From an uncultured Alphaproteobacteria bacterium (GTDB lineage: Bacteria > Pseudomonadota > Alphaproteobacteria > UBA8366 > JADFVY01): a stretch of 35,689 nt of DNA. The stretch spans positions 1 to 35,689 of the forward strand of contig CAMYKU010000037.1 in assembly GCA_947259105.1 (NCBI GenBank), in the 5' to 3' direction. Numbering within the stretch: the stretch's first letter is position 1; each line of letters opens with the position of its first letter. Positions 7,373 through 15,845 of this stretch are shown in pieces. Both the position numbers and the translations under genes were made by a program. A model generated the notes under the pieces. That model was not told the origin of the DNA. It worked only from the letters and a program-made list of their open reading frames with translations, and did no database searches.

Positions 7373-8128
7373 ATGAGCGGAGAGCCCGGGGCATTGAGAT
7401 GGCAGTCCGCCGCCGTCACGCATGTCGGCAATGTGCGGAAGGTGAACGAGGACGCCTACCTGGACCGGCCCGAGATCGGTCTGTGGCTGGTCGCGGACGG
7501 CATGGGCGGGCACAAGGCGGGTGACGTCGCCAGCCGCATGATCGTCCAGTCGTTCGACGATATACCGCCGCCGGGCAACCGGGACGACTTCCTCGAGGCG
7601 ATCCTGGACCGTCTGCAGACGGTGAACAACGAGCTGCAGCACTACGCCGAGGAGCACGGCGCCGGCGTCGTCGGCAGTACCGTCGCCCTGTTGTTCGGGT
7701 TCGGCTCGCAGGCCAACTGCCTGTGGGCCGGAGACAGCCGCGTCTATGTCGTGCGCGAAGGCCACCTGCGGCAGCTGACGCGCGACCATTCCAAGGTCGA
7801 GGAACTTGTCAGCCTGGGCCTCGTCGACCGTGAAGACGCGGACACGCACCCGGTGGGCAACGTCATTACCCGCGCCGTCGGCGCGGCCGAGAGCCTCGCC
7901 ATCGACGTCGTCAGCCACGAGGTGCGGCCCGGCGACCGCTTCATGTTGTGCAGCGACGGGCTGAACAAGACGGTGTCCGACGCCGAGATTTCCGAAATCC
8001 TGCAGCATCGCAGCTGCGCCGAGGCGCCCAAGGCGTTGCTGTACCGCGCGCTGGACAGCGGCGCCCGCGACAACGTCACCGCGGTCGTGGTTCACGTCGA
8101 AGATGGTGAAGGCGTCGACCCCGGCTGA
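7373..8128 (+). CDS. pppA: PP2C-type serine/threonine phosphatase, T6SS regulator (PppA-like)
   Basis: A 251-residue single-domain PP2C phosphatase. Metal-binding and core motifs are visible: THVGNVRKVNEDAYL (RxxNEDA), LVADGMGGHKAGDVAS, VVGSTVALLF, WAGDSRVYVVR, ITRAVGA, LCSDGLNKTVSD and DNVTAVVV. In T6SS loci PppA removes phosphate from the FHA protein and so opposes the kinase PpkA, setting secretion activity. Its position beside tagF and in a locus with an FHA gene supports that role. ATG 7373 follows AAGGGA; a longer reading from 7226 is upstream non-coding sequence. It converges with tagF. No PpkA kinase is encoded in the window. Confidence 0.9.
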   Translation: MSGEPGALRWQSAAVTHVGNVRKVNEDAYLDRPEIGLWLVADGMGGHKAGDVASRMIVQSFDDIPPPGNRDDFLEAILDRLQTVNNELQHYAEEHGAGVVGSTVALLFGFGSQANCLWAGDSRVYVVREGHLRQLTRDHSKVEELVSLGLVDREDADTHPVGNVITRAVGAAESLAIDVVSHEVRPGDRFMLCSDGLNKTVSDAEISEILQHRSCAEAPKALLYRALDSGARDNVTAVVVHVEDGEGVDPG

Positions 8129-8171
8129 CCCCCGGCGCCGAACCCGGCACGGACGTTACGGGTAACGCCGG

Positions 8172-8903
8172 TCAGGGCCTGGCCGCACCCAGGAAATCGG
8201 CGAAGTCGGCTTCCGCGGGGAATCCGTCATACAGGCGCAGGCCGGCCCGGACGCGGTCGGAGCCGGCGGTCCACCACAGGCTGTACCGCGCGAACCTGTC
8301 CTGAAGGATGCAATCGAGCAGCCCGCCATAGGCATCGGGAAACCACCGGTCGACGGCCGCCCCGTTCACGTGAAAGCCGAGCCCGCTTCCACCGATCCCC
8401 GGCATCGCCTCGATCCGGGCGTCGCCCTCCCGCCACCCCGCCGACAGGTCGGCAAGACCTCCCAGCCGATCGTCCAGCGCGGAGAGCTCGAAGCCGTCGT
8501 CGAGACAGCTGAGGATTGCCTCCTCGGCGGCCGCGAACCAAGGCTGGGCGCGCGCGGCGAATGCGAAGGGATGGCCCGACCGGGGTTGCAGAAGCACGAT
8601 GGTCAACGGGTAATAGCGACCGACGGAATCGACGCTGGGCATCAATACGCCGGCGACGGGAACATCGCCGCAGACACCGGCCGAGAGGGCGAAGCGCCAG
8701 ATCGGGCTGGTCAGGTAGCTGTCCAGCCAGCCGTCGCCAAGCTGCGACTTGCTGGCGGCGACGGCGCCCTGCAACCAGTCGTCCCAGGGGTCGAGGAACG
8801 ATCTGGGCAGCCGGCGCTGAACGAAGTCTCCCCGGACCGGAACCTTGCCGAAATAGCCGATGGCCGCCAGCTCGGACGCGGCATCTAGAGCTTCTCCAGG
8901 CAT
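8172..8903 (-). CDS. tagF: T6SS-associated protein TagF
   Basis: A 243-residue TagF-domain protein. Conserved parts are AIGYFGKVPVRGDFVQRRLP near the N-terminus, PWDDWLQGAVAASK, SPIWRFALSAGVCG, GVLMPSVDSVGRYYPLTIV, and the C-terminal SLWWTAGS. TagF is a cytoplasmic repressor that blocks T6SS assembly after translation, probably through the FHA protein, and sits in the TagF-PppA-Fha control pathway. The start codon lies inside the end of tssM (19-bp overlap), so the two are translationally coupled. It is the last gene of the tagH-tssJ-tssK-tssL-tssM-tagF run. TagF and PppA are fused in some species; here they are separate convergent genes. Confidence 0.92.
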   Translation of the reverse strand: MPGEALDAASELAAIGYFGKVPVRGDFVQRRLPRSFLDPWDDWLQGAVAASKSQLGDGWLDSYLTSPIWRFALSAGVCGDVPVAGVLMPSVDSVGRYYPLTIVLLQPRSGHPFAFAARAQPWFAAAEEAILSCLDDGFELSALDDRLGGLADLSAGWREGDARIEAMPGIGGSGLGFHVNGAAVDRWFPDAYGGLLDCILQDRFARYSLWWTAGSDRVRAGLRLYDGFPAEADFADFLGAARP

Positions 8904-11900
8904 CGCAATCCTTCCATTCCCGACATCCCGAACGGGTTGGCCACGCTTGCCGCCTTGAGTTCGAATATTGCCGTGAGGCCGTCGACCCCGAACGCCACCC
9001 TGAACCGGTCGACGCTGTTCGAGGCCTGACGCAGGCCACCCTTGTCAAGGAGGCGGAACAGCGCCCAGGGTCCTTCCGCGCTCAGGCTCGTCCCGGCCGT
9101 TGAGCCGCCCAGGGGCGTGAACACCAACCTGGCCATCATCGAGCCGTCGGGCGGCGGCCACTGCATATTCTCGAGCCGGGTCGGACCATGCCGGTAGGTA
9201 AGGCGTTGCCCGCCGAGCTCCAGCTGCACCTGCCTTGCCGATCTGTCGAGTTCGAGCGGCTTGAGGGCAAACCTGACGGAGGGGTCGGCGCCACCGGCGA
9301 AAAACGCATCTTTGATCCTGGCGGCGCCCTCGATCGCCCGGAGCGAGTCTTCGGCGAGACCTAGCTTCACGCCACCCATGTCGATTTCGCGCCATGGCCG
9401 CACGGACGTATCCACATAGGGTTTGAGTTCCGACTTTACGAACTTGTCGACCAGTCCGTTTGGCCCGAAGTAATGCGCGAAATCGCCGAGATTCGCGTCC
9501 TCCCGGCTGGCGCGAGCGAGCGGATAGCGGTTGTTCAGAGCCGTCCGGCAGAACGGTGCGATATCGCCGGACCAGATCTCGTCCAGACGGCCGCGCACCG
9601 ATCGGACCGCAACGAGCGAACTTTGCCGGGCAAGGGTGCGCAGCCAATGGGAGAGAGGGCTCGGCGAGCGGCCGGCTTCCTGCCGAAGTCGTACGAGAAC
9701 GTTGGCTCCCTCCTCCGGCGGCGCACCGACGTTCCGCATCGCGGCGAGATGGGCGTAGAGTTCGTTCACCAGGGCCAGGGACCTGTCGATCGGCGGCGCC
9801 GCGCCCTCCTTCGGCGGGGTCAGGACTTCGCGCAGTTCCTCGAACTGGCGGTTCACCCTGTTGGCCGGAAGTCCGGCCAGGGCCTCTGTGCCGCCCCCCG
9901 GGAGCATCTTGATCAGGCCCTTCAACACGCCCTTGTCGCCGGGAAGTCTCGCCAGCCGGGTCTCTTCCGATATGGCGGCAAGAAACCCCTTTATCGGCGA
10001 ATCGATGTCCGACAGGACCTTGCTCACCTCGGCGGCCTCGGCGAAGCTCCGGAACGGCACGATATCGACGTCGACGAGGTAGGCCTGCCATTGCCGGATA
10101 TAGTCGTCGTAATAGAGTTCGAGGACGGCATTCGTCACCGCGGTGACATCGGCGTTGTCCAGACTCTCTCTGTTGGCCGACCCGACGACCCAGGTTTCCC
10201 CTGCCGCGCGTTCCGCAAACTCCGGCACGCGCACCAGAAACTCGCTATAGCCCTTATAGGTGAACAGCCCCTGCATGCCCGTCGTCATCGGCGTACCGCT
10301 CTTGCGCGTAAAGTAGCGGGCCACATCCTTGACCTTGTCGGTGGGGCGCCATTCCTCCAGATTTGCCTGTTCCGCCTCGCGCTTGACGTCTGCATAGACG
10401 CGTTCGGCCAGGGGGCGCTGGGCCAGGATTTCACGCGCATTGGCGACCAGGGCGACGTCGAGCGCGGGAGGTGTCAGCTCGCCGTCCAAAAGGGCCGCAA
10501 GGTGGGTCTGCAGCCGGTCCCGGACGACCTCGTTGGTCGGCCCGGGGAAGCGAAGCGCCCAGTCCACGGCGAACCAGTCTTCGGCGAGTTCACGGTCGAG
10601 ATATCTGGGGCTCCCCAGCATGAGATAGACCTTCAGGGTCTGGTACAACGCCTCGGTCTGATCGACGTTCTGCCGTATTCGGATGTGGAGCCGGTTCAGC
10701 ATTCGCGGCAGCATTGCGGCGTTGAGCGCACGGTGATACGCCGCCGTCGCCGCCTGGCCGATCTTGTTGCCCTGATAAAGGCCGAAACCCATGGTCAGCG
10801 GCGGCAAGAGACCTCTGTCGTTGTAACCCCTGGGAATGTCACCCAGCATGTCGAGCGGCGGCAGCACTTCGAGAAGGGAACCATTGTCGGTGGTTAAGTC
10901 CTTTGTCGCCTCTTTGTACCGCGCGATCTTGCCGGAAACGTCGGCGATGTAGGATTCGTTCTGCGAGTAGCTAAGGAGCCAGGCGCCAACCAGCGCAAGC
11001 AGCGCGACGGCCGAGACCGCATGGACGCCTCGGGTGATCCAGTTGCCGTGTTGCGCGAGGAACGACCTGTCTCCCACAAGGTCGGCTTCCTGGAAAACCA
11101 CGTCGCGCAGCAGGCGGGTCAGGAAATAGCTCCGCCCGGGCCCGCTGAAGGACGGCATGGCCTGACGATCCAGACCGAAGGTGTTCGAAATCGAGCTCAA
11201 AATCCGGTCGATCGGCGTGCCTTCCTGCGTCCCGCTCGAGAAATACACGCCGCGTATCAGGCTCGAATCCTCGTACCGGCTCGGATAGAAGGCATCGTTC
11301 AGAAACTGCTGCAGTGGCGCCTTCAGCGACGCCATCTGCTGTACGAAGCCAAGCATCGTGCCGCGCCGGTGCGGGTCGCGCTCCTGATTCAGGCGTCCGG
11401 GCAGTCTTGAATCCAGCCGCTCCATCAGTGCATCCATCTGCGGCCCGAATGCCTCGATAACCTCTTCCGGCTTCTCGGACGCTGCGATGGGGAAGGTGGC
11501 GCCCCAGACCTGGCCGCGCTCGTCGCGTCCCAGATCGTCGAAGAATTCGACGAACCCCGATATCAGATCGCACTTGGTAAACACCACGTAGACCGGCACC
11601 CGTACCTTGAGCTGATGCTGCAGCTCCAGCAGGCGCTTGCGGACCGCCAGAGCGTGATGCTGCCGCGTCTCCACACTGTCCGACACCAGATCGGTCAGGC
11701 TGATTGCGACGAGCACGCCGTCGATCGGGCGCCGCCGCCGATGCTTGCGGAGGAGTTGCAGAAAACCGCCCCACGCGGCGCTGTCCACCGTTTGGTCACT
11801 GTCCTGCGTGGTGTAGCGGCCCGCCGTATCCAGCAGTACCGCTTCGTCGGTAAACCACCAGTCGCAATTCCGCGTGCCTCCGACGCCGCGGACGGCGTCC

Positions 11901-12382
11901 TTGCCGAAGCGGTCCATCAACGGGAAATTCAGCCCGGAGTTCGTGAGAGCGGTGGTCTTGCCGGCTCCCGGCGGGCCGATGATCAGGTACCACGGCAGTT
12001 GGTACAGCCGCCGCCGGCGTCCCCGACCGCCCAACTTGGCTTTTTTGAGGAGGGCAAGCGCTTCGCGGAAGCGGCGCCGCAGCAATTCAACCTCTTCTTC
12101 CGACGCCTTGTCGTCGTCGGCCGGCGCGGACGTGAGGGCATTCACGACCTGCGCGTTGTTCTGCGCGGCGCGCAATATGCCCCAGATGGTCTTGACGGCC
12201 CAGAGCACGACGACGACGAGGATTGCCAGCAGGCGCGCTTCGCTGCTGGCCAGGGGCTCCCATCCGCCGATCGCGATCAGCGGACCGACAAACCAGATCA
12301 GCAGCGCCAGCAGCAGCATACCGAGAATCGAGAACACCCATCGGTTCGCCAGCCAGCCAAACAGCGTTCGAAACAATTTCAT
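8885..12382 (-). CDS. tssM: T6SS membrane subunit TssM (IcmF/VasK)
   Basis: A 1165-residue TssM, the inner-membrane protein that spans to the periplasm and forms the membrane complex with TssL and TssJ. Two membrane segments lie near residues 17-37 and 50-70. A cytoplasmic GTPase-like domain follows with Walker A GPPGAGKT (136-143), Walker B-like LLDTAGRY (183-190) and TKCD (269-272). A third membrane segment lies near 456-473 (VSAVALLALVGAWLLSYS). The large periplasmic part ends in a beta-rich TssJ-binding region with VRFALKPLELD and MARLVFTPLGG. The Walker A motif looks intact, which is not so in all TssM proteins. Length is normal for the family. Confidence 0.96.
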   Translation of the reverse strand: MKLFRTLFGWLANRWVFSILGMLLLALLIWFVGPLIAIGGWEPLASSEARLLAILVVVVLWAVKTIWGILRAAQNNAQVVNALTSAPADDDKASEEEVELLRRRFREALALLKKAKLGGRGRRRRLYQLPWYLIIGPPGAGKTTALTNSGLNFPLMDRFGKDAVRGVGGTRNCDWWFTDEAVLLDTAGRYTTQDSDQTVDSAAWGGFLQLLRKHRRRRPIDGVLVAISLTDLVSDSVETRQHHALAVRKRLLELQHQLKVRVPVYVVFTKCDLISGFVEFFDDLGRDERGQVWGATFPIAASEKPEEVIEAFGPQMDALMERLDSRLPGRLNQERDPHRRGTMLGFVQQMASLKAPLQQFLNDAFYPSRYEDSSLIRGVYFSSGTQEGTPIDRILSSISNTFGLDRQAMPSFSGPGRSYFLTRLLRDVVFQEADLVGDRSFLAQHGNWITRGVHAVSAVALLALVGAWLLSYSQNESYIADVSGKIARYKEATKDLTTDNGSLLEVLPPLDMLGDIPRGYNDRGLLPPLTMGFGLYQGNKIGQAATAAYHRALNAAMLPRMLNRLHIRIRQNVDQTEALYQTLKVYLMLGSPRYLDRELAEDWFAVDWALRFPGPTNEVVRDRLQTHLAALLDGELTPPALDVALVANAREILAQRPLAERVYADVKREAEQANLEEWRPTDKVKDVARYFTRKSGTPMTTGMQGLFTYKGYSEFLVRVPEFAERAAGETWVVGSANRESLDNADVTAVTNAVLELYYDDYIRQWQAYLVDVDIVPFRSFAEAAEVSKVLSDIDSPIKGFLAAISEETRLARLPGDKGVLKGLIKMLPGGGTEALAGLPANRVNRQFEELREVLTPPKEGAAPPIDRSLALVNELYAHLAAMRNVGAPPEEGANVLVRLRQEAGRSPSPLSHWLRTLARQSSLVAVRSVRGRLDEIWSGDIAPFCRTALNNRYPLARASREDANLGDFAHYFGPNGLVDKFVKSELKPYVDTSVRPWREIDMGGVKLGLAEDSLRAIEGAARIKDAFFAGGADPSVRFALKPLELDRSARQVQLELGGQRLTYRHGPTRLENMQWPPPDGSMMARLVFTPLGGSTAGTSLSAEGPWALFRLLDKGGLRQASNSVDRFRVAFGVDGLTAIFELKAASVANPFGMSGMEGLRCLEKL

Positions 12383-12503
12383 TGTTCTACGCCCCCGATG
12401 CGTTCCCCTTTGGCGGCCGCGTCACGCTGTTTCACCGCACAAGCCTGTCTGTCCCGTCGCCAGATCGGCGACCCGTTGCCTGTTGCCAAACCTGGACAGA
12501 TGG

Positions 12504-13856
12504 TCATTGTTCCGGCACCTCGATCTCGATGCGGCGGTTCCGTTCCCTGCCTTCGGCCGTGTCGTTGGGGGCGAGCGGCTCGTTATCGGCGCGGCCCTCG
12601 GTGACCAATTTGGCCTTTTCACCCAGTGACTGGGAGAGCAACGTGGTCACCGCATCCGCGCGCGCCAAAGACAGATGCCAGTTCGACGGGAACCTCAGCG
12701 TTCTGATGGGGATGCTGTCGGTGTGGCCCGTCACCAGGACGGGTCCGGGCAAATCCTTGATCGCGATGCCGATCTTCTGGATCAGCGGATCGAAATCCTT
12801 GTCCACGATTGCGCTGCCGGATGCGAACATGCCCTTGTTATGTACAATGATCCTTACGGCGCCACCCTCGTCGATCACGTCGACAAGGCTGCGCTGCGAT
12901 TCGTCCACCAGCAATGTCTGGATTCGTTCATAGGTGCTCGGACCGGGGGGCGGCTTGGGCGGTTCAATCAACGGCTCGGCGGGCAGCTTCTGCGCCACCT
13001 GGAACTGAAGCAGGGCTTCGCGGTCCAGCGCGTTCAGCTCGGCAAAAACGTCGTCGGACGAACGATTGATACTGTAGCTGAAACCGAGATAGGTAACGAC
13101 GGCCAGCGCACAGGCCGCGACGGGAACCACCCACAGGGGAACGTAACGCGCGACCCGCGGCCGGCGGTCAGTGACCCCTCGCCAGTGCGGCGAAAGTTCG
13201 CGCTCGACCTCCCCACGCTGATTTGCGATCGTGCGGTACAGATTATGCGTGACCTGCTCGAGTTCGGCGGACCCCCGGTCCATGATCGCGAACTTGCCCT
13301 GAAAACCGAGGCTCAGGCACAAATAAAGGAATTCGAGCAAGTGAAGGTTACGGGCCGGGTTCTCGGACATGCGGCCGAGGATCTGGAAGAACCTCTCTCC
13401 GCCGCTGGTCTCGTCGTGCAGGGTGCCGAGAATCGACTGTCCGCCCCAATCGCTCTGACTGCCCCATGGTGTAGCCAGCACGGTTTCGTCGATCAGGGCG
13501 CAAAGCGCGTAACGTGCTGCGTAGGCCGCCTCCGAACTGGCCCCATACTTGCGCGCGTTGATCTCGAACTCCCGGACCATCTGAAGCACTCTCTCGCGCA
13601 GGCCGGCGACATCGTCGTGCTGGGGGGTATTGGAAAGACGCCGCACCAGAGCGAAGCAGGCCCCCCCGCTTCGCGCCAGCGGGTTCCGGTTGGCGCCGTC
13701 GACAGCCAGTTCCTCGGACGGGGGACGGGTTGCCGGCCTCGGTGGCGGGGCTTCGCTGGTGACGCGTCGCTTGCCGCCCGGCGCCGGCAGGATGATCGTC
13801 CGCTCGACATCCTCTGGCTTGGACTCGAAATCGTCGAAAGGATCATGCTCTGGCAT
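12504..13856 (-). CDS. tssL: T6SS membrane subunit TssL (IcmH/DotU) with C-terminal OmpA domain
   Basis: A 450-residue extended TssL. The N-terminus is Pro-rich and polar. The DotU domain spans about 65-230, with YAARYALCALIDETVLATPW and NLHLLEFLYLCLSLGFQGKF. A single membrane anchor (PLWVVPVAACALAVVTYLGF) follows, then a periplasmic OmpA-type peptidoglycan-binding domain (about 325-450) with LVTGHTDSIPI, SNWHLSLARADAV and EGRERNRRIEIEV. TssL anchors TssM, and the OmpA domain fixes the complex to the cell wall. Many TssL proteins lack this domain and recruit a separate protein (TagL). It lies 5 bp after tssK and 121 bp before tssM. Confidence 0.95.
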   Translation of the reverse strand: MPEHDPFDDFESKPEDVERTIILPAPGGKRRVTSEAPPPRPATRPPSEELAVDGANRNPLARSGGACFALVRRLSNTPQHDDVAGLRERVLQMVREFEINARKYGASSEAAYAARYALCALIDETVLATPWGSQSDWGGQSILGTLHDETSGGERFFQILGRMSENPARNLHLLEFLYLCLSLGFQGKFAIMDRGSAELEQVTHNLYRTIANQRGEVERELSPHWRGVTDRRPRVARYVPLWVVPVAACALAVVTYLGFSYSINRSSDDVFAELNALDREALLQFQVAQKLPAEPLIEPPKPPPGPSTYERIQTLLVDESQRSLVDVIDEGGAVRIIVHNKGMFASGSAIVDKDFDPLIQKIGIAIKDLPGPVLVTGHTDSIPIRTLRFPSNWHLSLARADAVTTLLSQSLGEKAKLVTEGRADNEPLAPNDTAEGRERNRRIEIEVPEQ

Positions 13857-13861
13857 TGCTC

Positions 13862-15196
13862 TTACTGCCTGATTGCCCAGAAGTCCATTTCAAGGCTCGG
13901 GAATTTGGCGCCGACATGCATGGCCAGCCCACCCGAGCTCTGCAATTCCTTCCAAAGCGCGCTCTTCGTATCGAGCGCAAAATAGGTTACACCGGAATGA
14001 AACGGGATCTGTCGCGGCGCCACCGGCAGCGCCTCGATCCCGATGCCCGGCAGCGCCCGATTGACCAGATCGCGAATCTTTTCGACCGGGCCGATCTTGA
14101 TCTGCGCCGGGAAGCTGCGTCGTATTGCCTCGACCGGCGCGTCGGCGTTGACCGCGAGGACGAACATCGCGCCCGTCAACAGGCTCTTGTCGGTGATTTT
14201 GGCGACCTGGATACCGTGCTTGCGCTCTTCCAGCGGGATGGCGATCGCGCTGCGCTCGAACACCATGCTCAGCGATTGCCGCAGCGAAGCGATGGGCGGC
14301 TCGAAGCTCTCCCGCAGCGCATGATGGCGGTAGGTGCCCAGCTCCGGCGGGCGCTTTGTCGCGCTCGAGAACGTGGAGAGCTCTCCGGCCATCTCCAGCA
14401 GCAGCCGGTAGATGGACTCGGGATGGAGACTTGGTGTCTCCGCCACGTGAGCGATCACCGGTTCATACCGGTTGACCGCCTGGAGCAAGAGGAAGTCGGC
14501 GATCTCCGCCGCACCACCCCGGCCGGACTCGCTCGCCCGGGCAGCGAGACTCTCGCCGCGCTGGTGCAACAGGCCCTGAAGTTCCTTGATGAATCCGCCG
14601 AGTTTCGGGGCAACGCGATAATCCAGGCACGGCGACATGAAATCCTCGTCGATCAGGACGGTGCCGTCCGCGCTGACCTGGATGACGCGTGCCAGCCCCA
14701 GGCACTCGAACCCGCCCCGTTCCTCCGATTCGAGCATGAGGCGAAAGCGCAGCCGGCCCACCTGGATGCTCTCCGGAGTATCGGTCGCCTGTGCACTGTC
14801 GCGTACGTCGTGCTCGGCTACTCCGTATCTGAGGCTGCCGTTTGCAGCCTTCCGCAGATCGGTCTCGAGGCCCCGCCCATCCTGTACGGGCAAGCTCAGG
14901 AAGATGGTGCTGTCCTTGACGGCTTCGCTGAGATCAAGCGGGGTCGGCGGATCGGCGCCTTCGGGAATATCGAAGTGCGTGCCGTCCATCATGATTCCCT
15001 TGCATCTTGAAACCGCAAATTTCCCGGTCTTCAACAGGTCGCGGTCGATCGCCAGTTCAGAGAACCCCCAGCCATACGGCCTGAATGCGGCAGACCACTG
15101 GCGCAGCAGATTCTCCACATAGCGATCCTGCTGCTGGAAGTGCTGGGGACGCAGGAACATTCCCTCAGACCATATGATCTTATTCGACAAGGACAT
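13862..15196 (-). CDS. tssK: T6SS baseplate protein TssK
   Basis: A 444-residue TssK. The N-terminus IIWSEGMFLRPQHFQQQDRY is the family hallmark. LRPYGWGFSEL-like and GTHFDIPEG segments, the LLQAVNRYEPVIAHVAE helix and the C-terminal PRQIPFHSGVTYFALD follow. TssK trimers link the TssEFG baseplate to the TssJLM membrane complex. The start ATG 15196 precedes the conserved N-terminus directly. The other baseplate genes (tssE, tssF, tssG) are not in this window, so the locus is split or continues outside. Confidence 0.95.
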   Translation of the reverse strand: MSLSNKIIWSEGMFLRPQHFQQQDRYVENLLRQWSAAFRPYGWGFSELAIDRDLLKTGKFAVSRCKGIMMDGTHFDIPEGADPPTPLDLSEAVKDSTIFLSLPVQDGRGLETDLRKAANGSLRYGVAEHDVRDSAQATDTPESIQVGRLRFRLMLESEERGGFECLGLARVIQVSADGTVLIDEDFMSPCLDYRVAPKLGGFIKELQGLLHQRGESLAARASESGRGGAAEIADFLLLQAVNRYEPVIAHVAETPSLHPESIYRLLLEMAGELSTFSSATKRPPELGTYRHHALRESFEPPIASLRQSLSMVFERSAIAIPLEERKHGIQVAKITDKSLLTGAMFVLAVNADAPVEAIRRSFPAQIKIGPVEKIRDLVNRALPGIGIEALPVAPRQIPFHSGVTYFALDTKSALWKELQSSGGLAMHVGAKFPSLEMDFWAIRQ

Positions 15197-15321
15197 GAAC
15201 CGCCCCGGAAACCGCCTCCCCTGTTCTTGTGACGCAGCCGGACAAACTCAGCCGCGTACTCTTGCACAAACGCAATGGACTGCCAGATTCACCCAGTTCG
15301 ACCTTTCCTGGTCGTGTTCGC

Positions 15322-15795
15322 CTACTCGGCCGGCCCAACGGACACCTTCAGACGGGCGAAGTCGAAGTTCACCTCGGTCGTCTTGTACTTCCTGATTTCG
15401 ACGACCGCCCGCCACGATGCGTTCTCGATATCACGATAGCCGGCGAGGACGCCCACGTACCGCGTCTCGGGCTCGAAGTTCCGATTGTACACCAGTTCCT
15501 GGCCCGGGCGCAGTTCGATCTCCTCCTTGCCCAGCAAATCGCTACCCAATTCAGCCTCGTCGTTGTCGTACAGTGCGAAGAACGAAGCGTTGTTGAAGGC
15601 CAGGTCGGATTTCAGATGGTAGAACCTGACCACGAGCGGCGAGGCCCGGCCCTTGTAATCCGGGTTTAGATCTTCGGCCGCCGCGATGTTGGCTTCAATC
15701 CTGGTTGGCAAGCCCGGCAAACAACCGGCGACGACCGGCAACAGCAGCCCCACGGCCGCCGCGGTCTGAATTGCCCGCCTGGTAATAAGCGTCAT
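15322..15795 (-). CDS. tssJ: T6SS outer-membrane lipoprotein TssJ
   Basis: A 157-residue lipoprotein. A type II signal peptide ends in the lipobox VAGC with Cys25 as the lipidated residue. The mature part has the TssJ beta-sandwich pattern: IEANIAAAEDLNPDYKGRAS, PLVVRFYHLKSDLAF, FFALYDNDEAELGSDLL, VGVLAGYRDIENASWRAVV. TssJ binds the periplasmic end of TssM and tethers the membrane complex to the outer membrane. A GGAAGGA ribosome site lies 8 bp upstream of ATG 15795. It lies between tagH and tssK. Confidence 0.93.
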   Translation of the reverse strand: MTLITRRAIQTAAAVGLLLPVVAGCLPGLPTRIEANIAAAEDLNPDYKGRASPLVVRFYHLKSDLAFNNASFFALYDNDEAELGSDLLGKEEIELRPGQELVYNRNFEPETRYVGVLAGYRDIENASWRAVVEIRKYKTTEVNFDFARLKVSVGPAE

Positions 15796-15845
15796 CGTGC
15801 GTTCCTTCCTGTCGACGGACGACTCATGCAGAAATGCTGTTTCCG

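Noticed and set aside
9473..10897. 474-codon plus-strand open frame inside tssM
   Set aside because: Antisense shadow of tssM; low-complexity Arg-rich translation.
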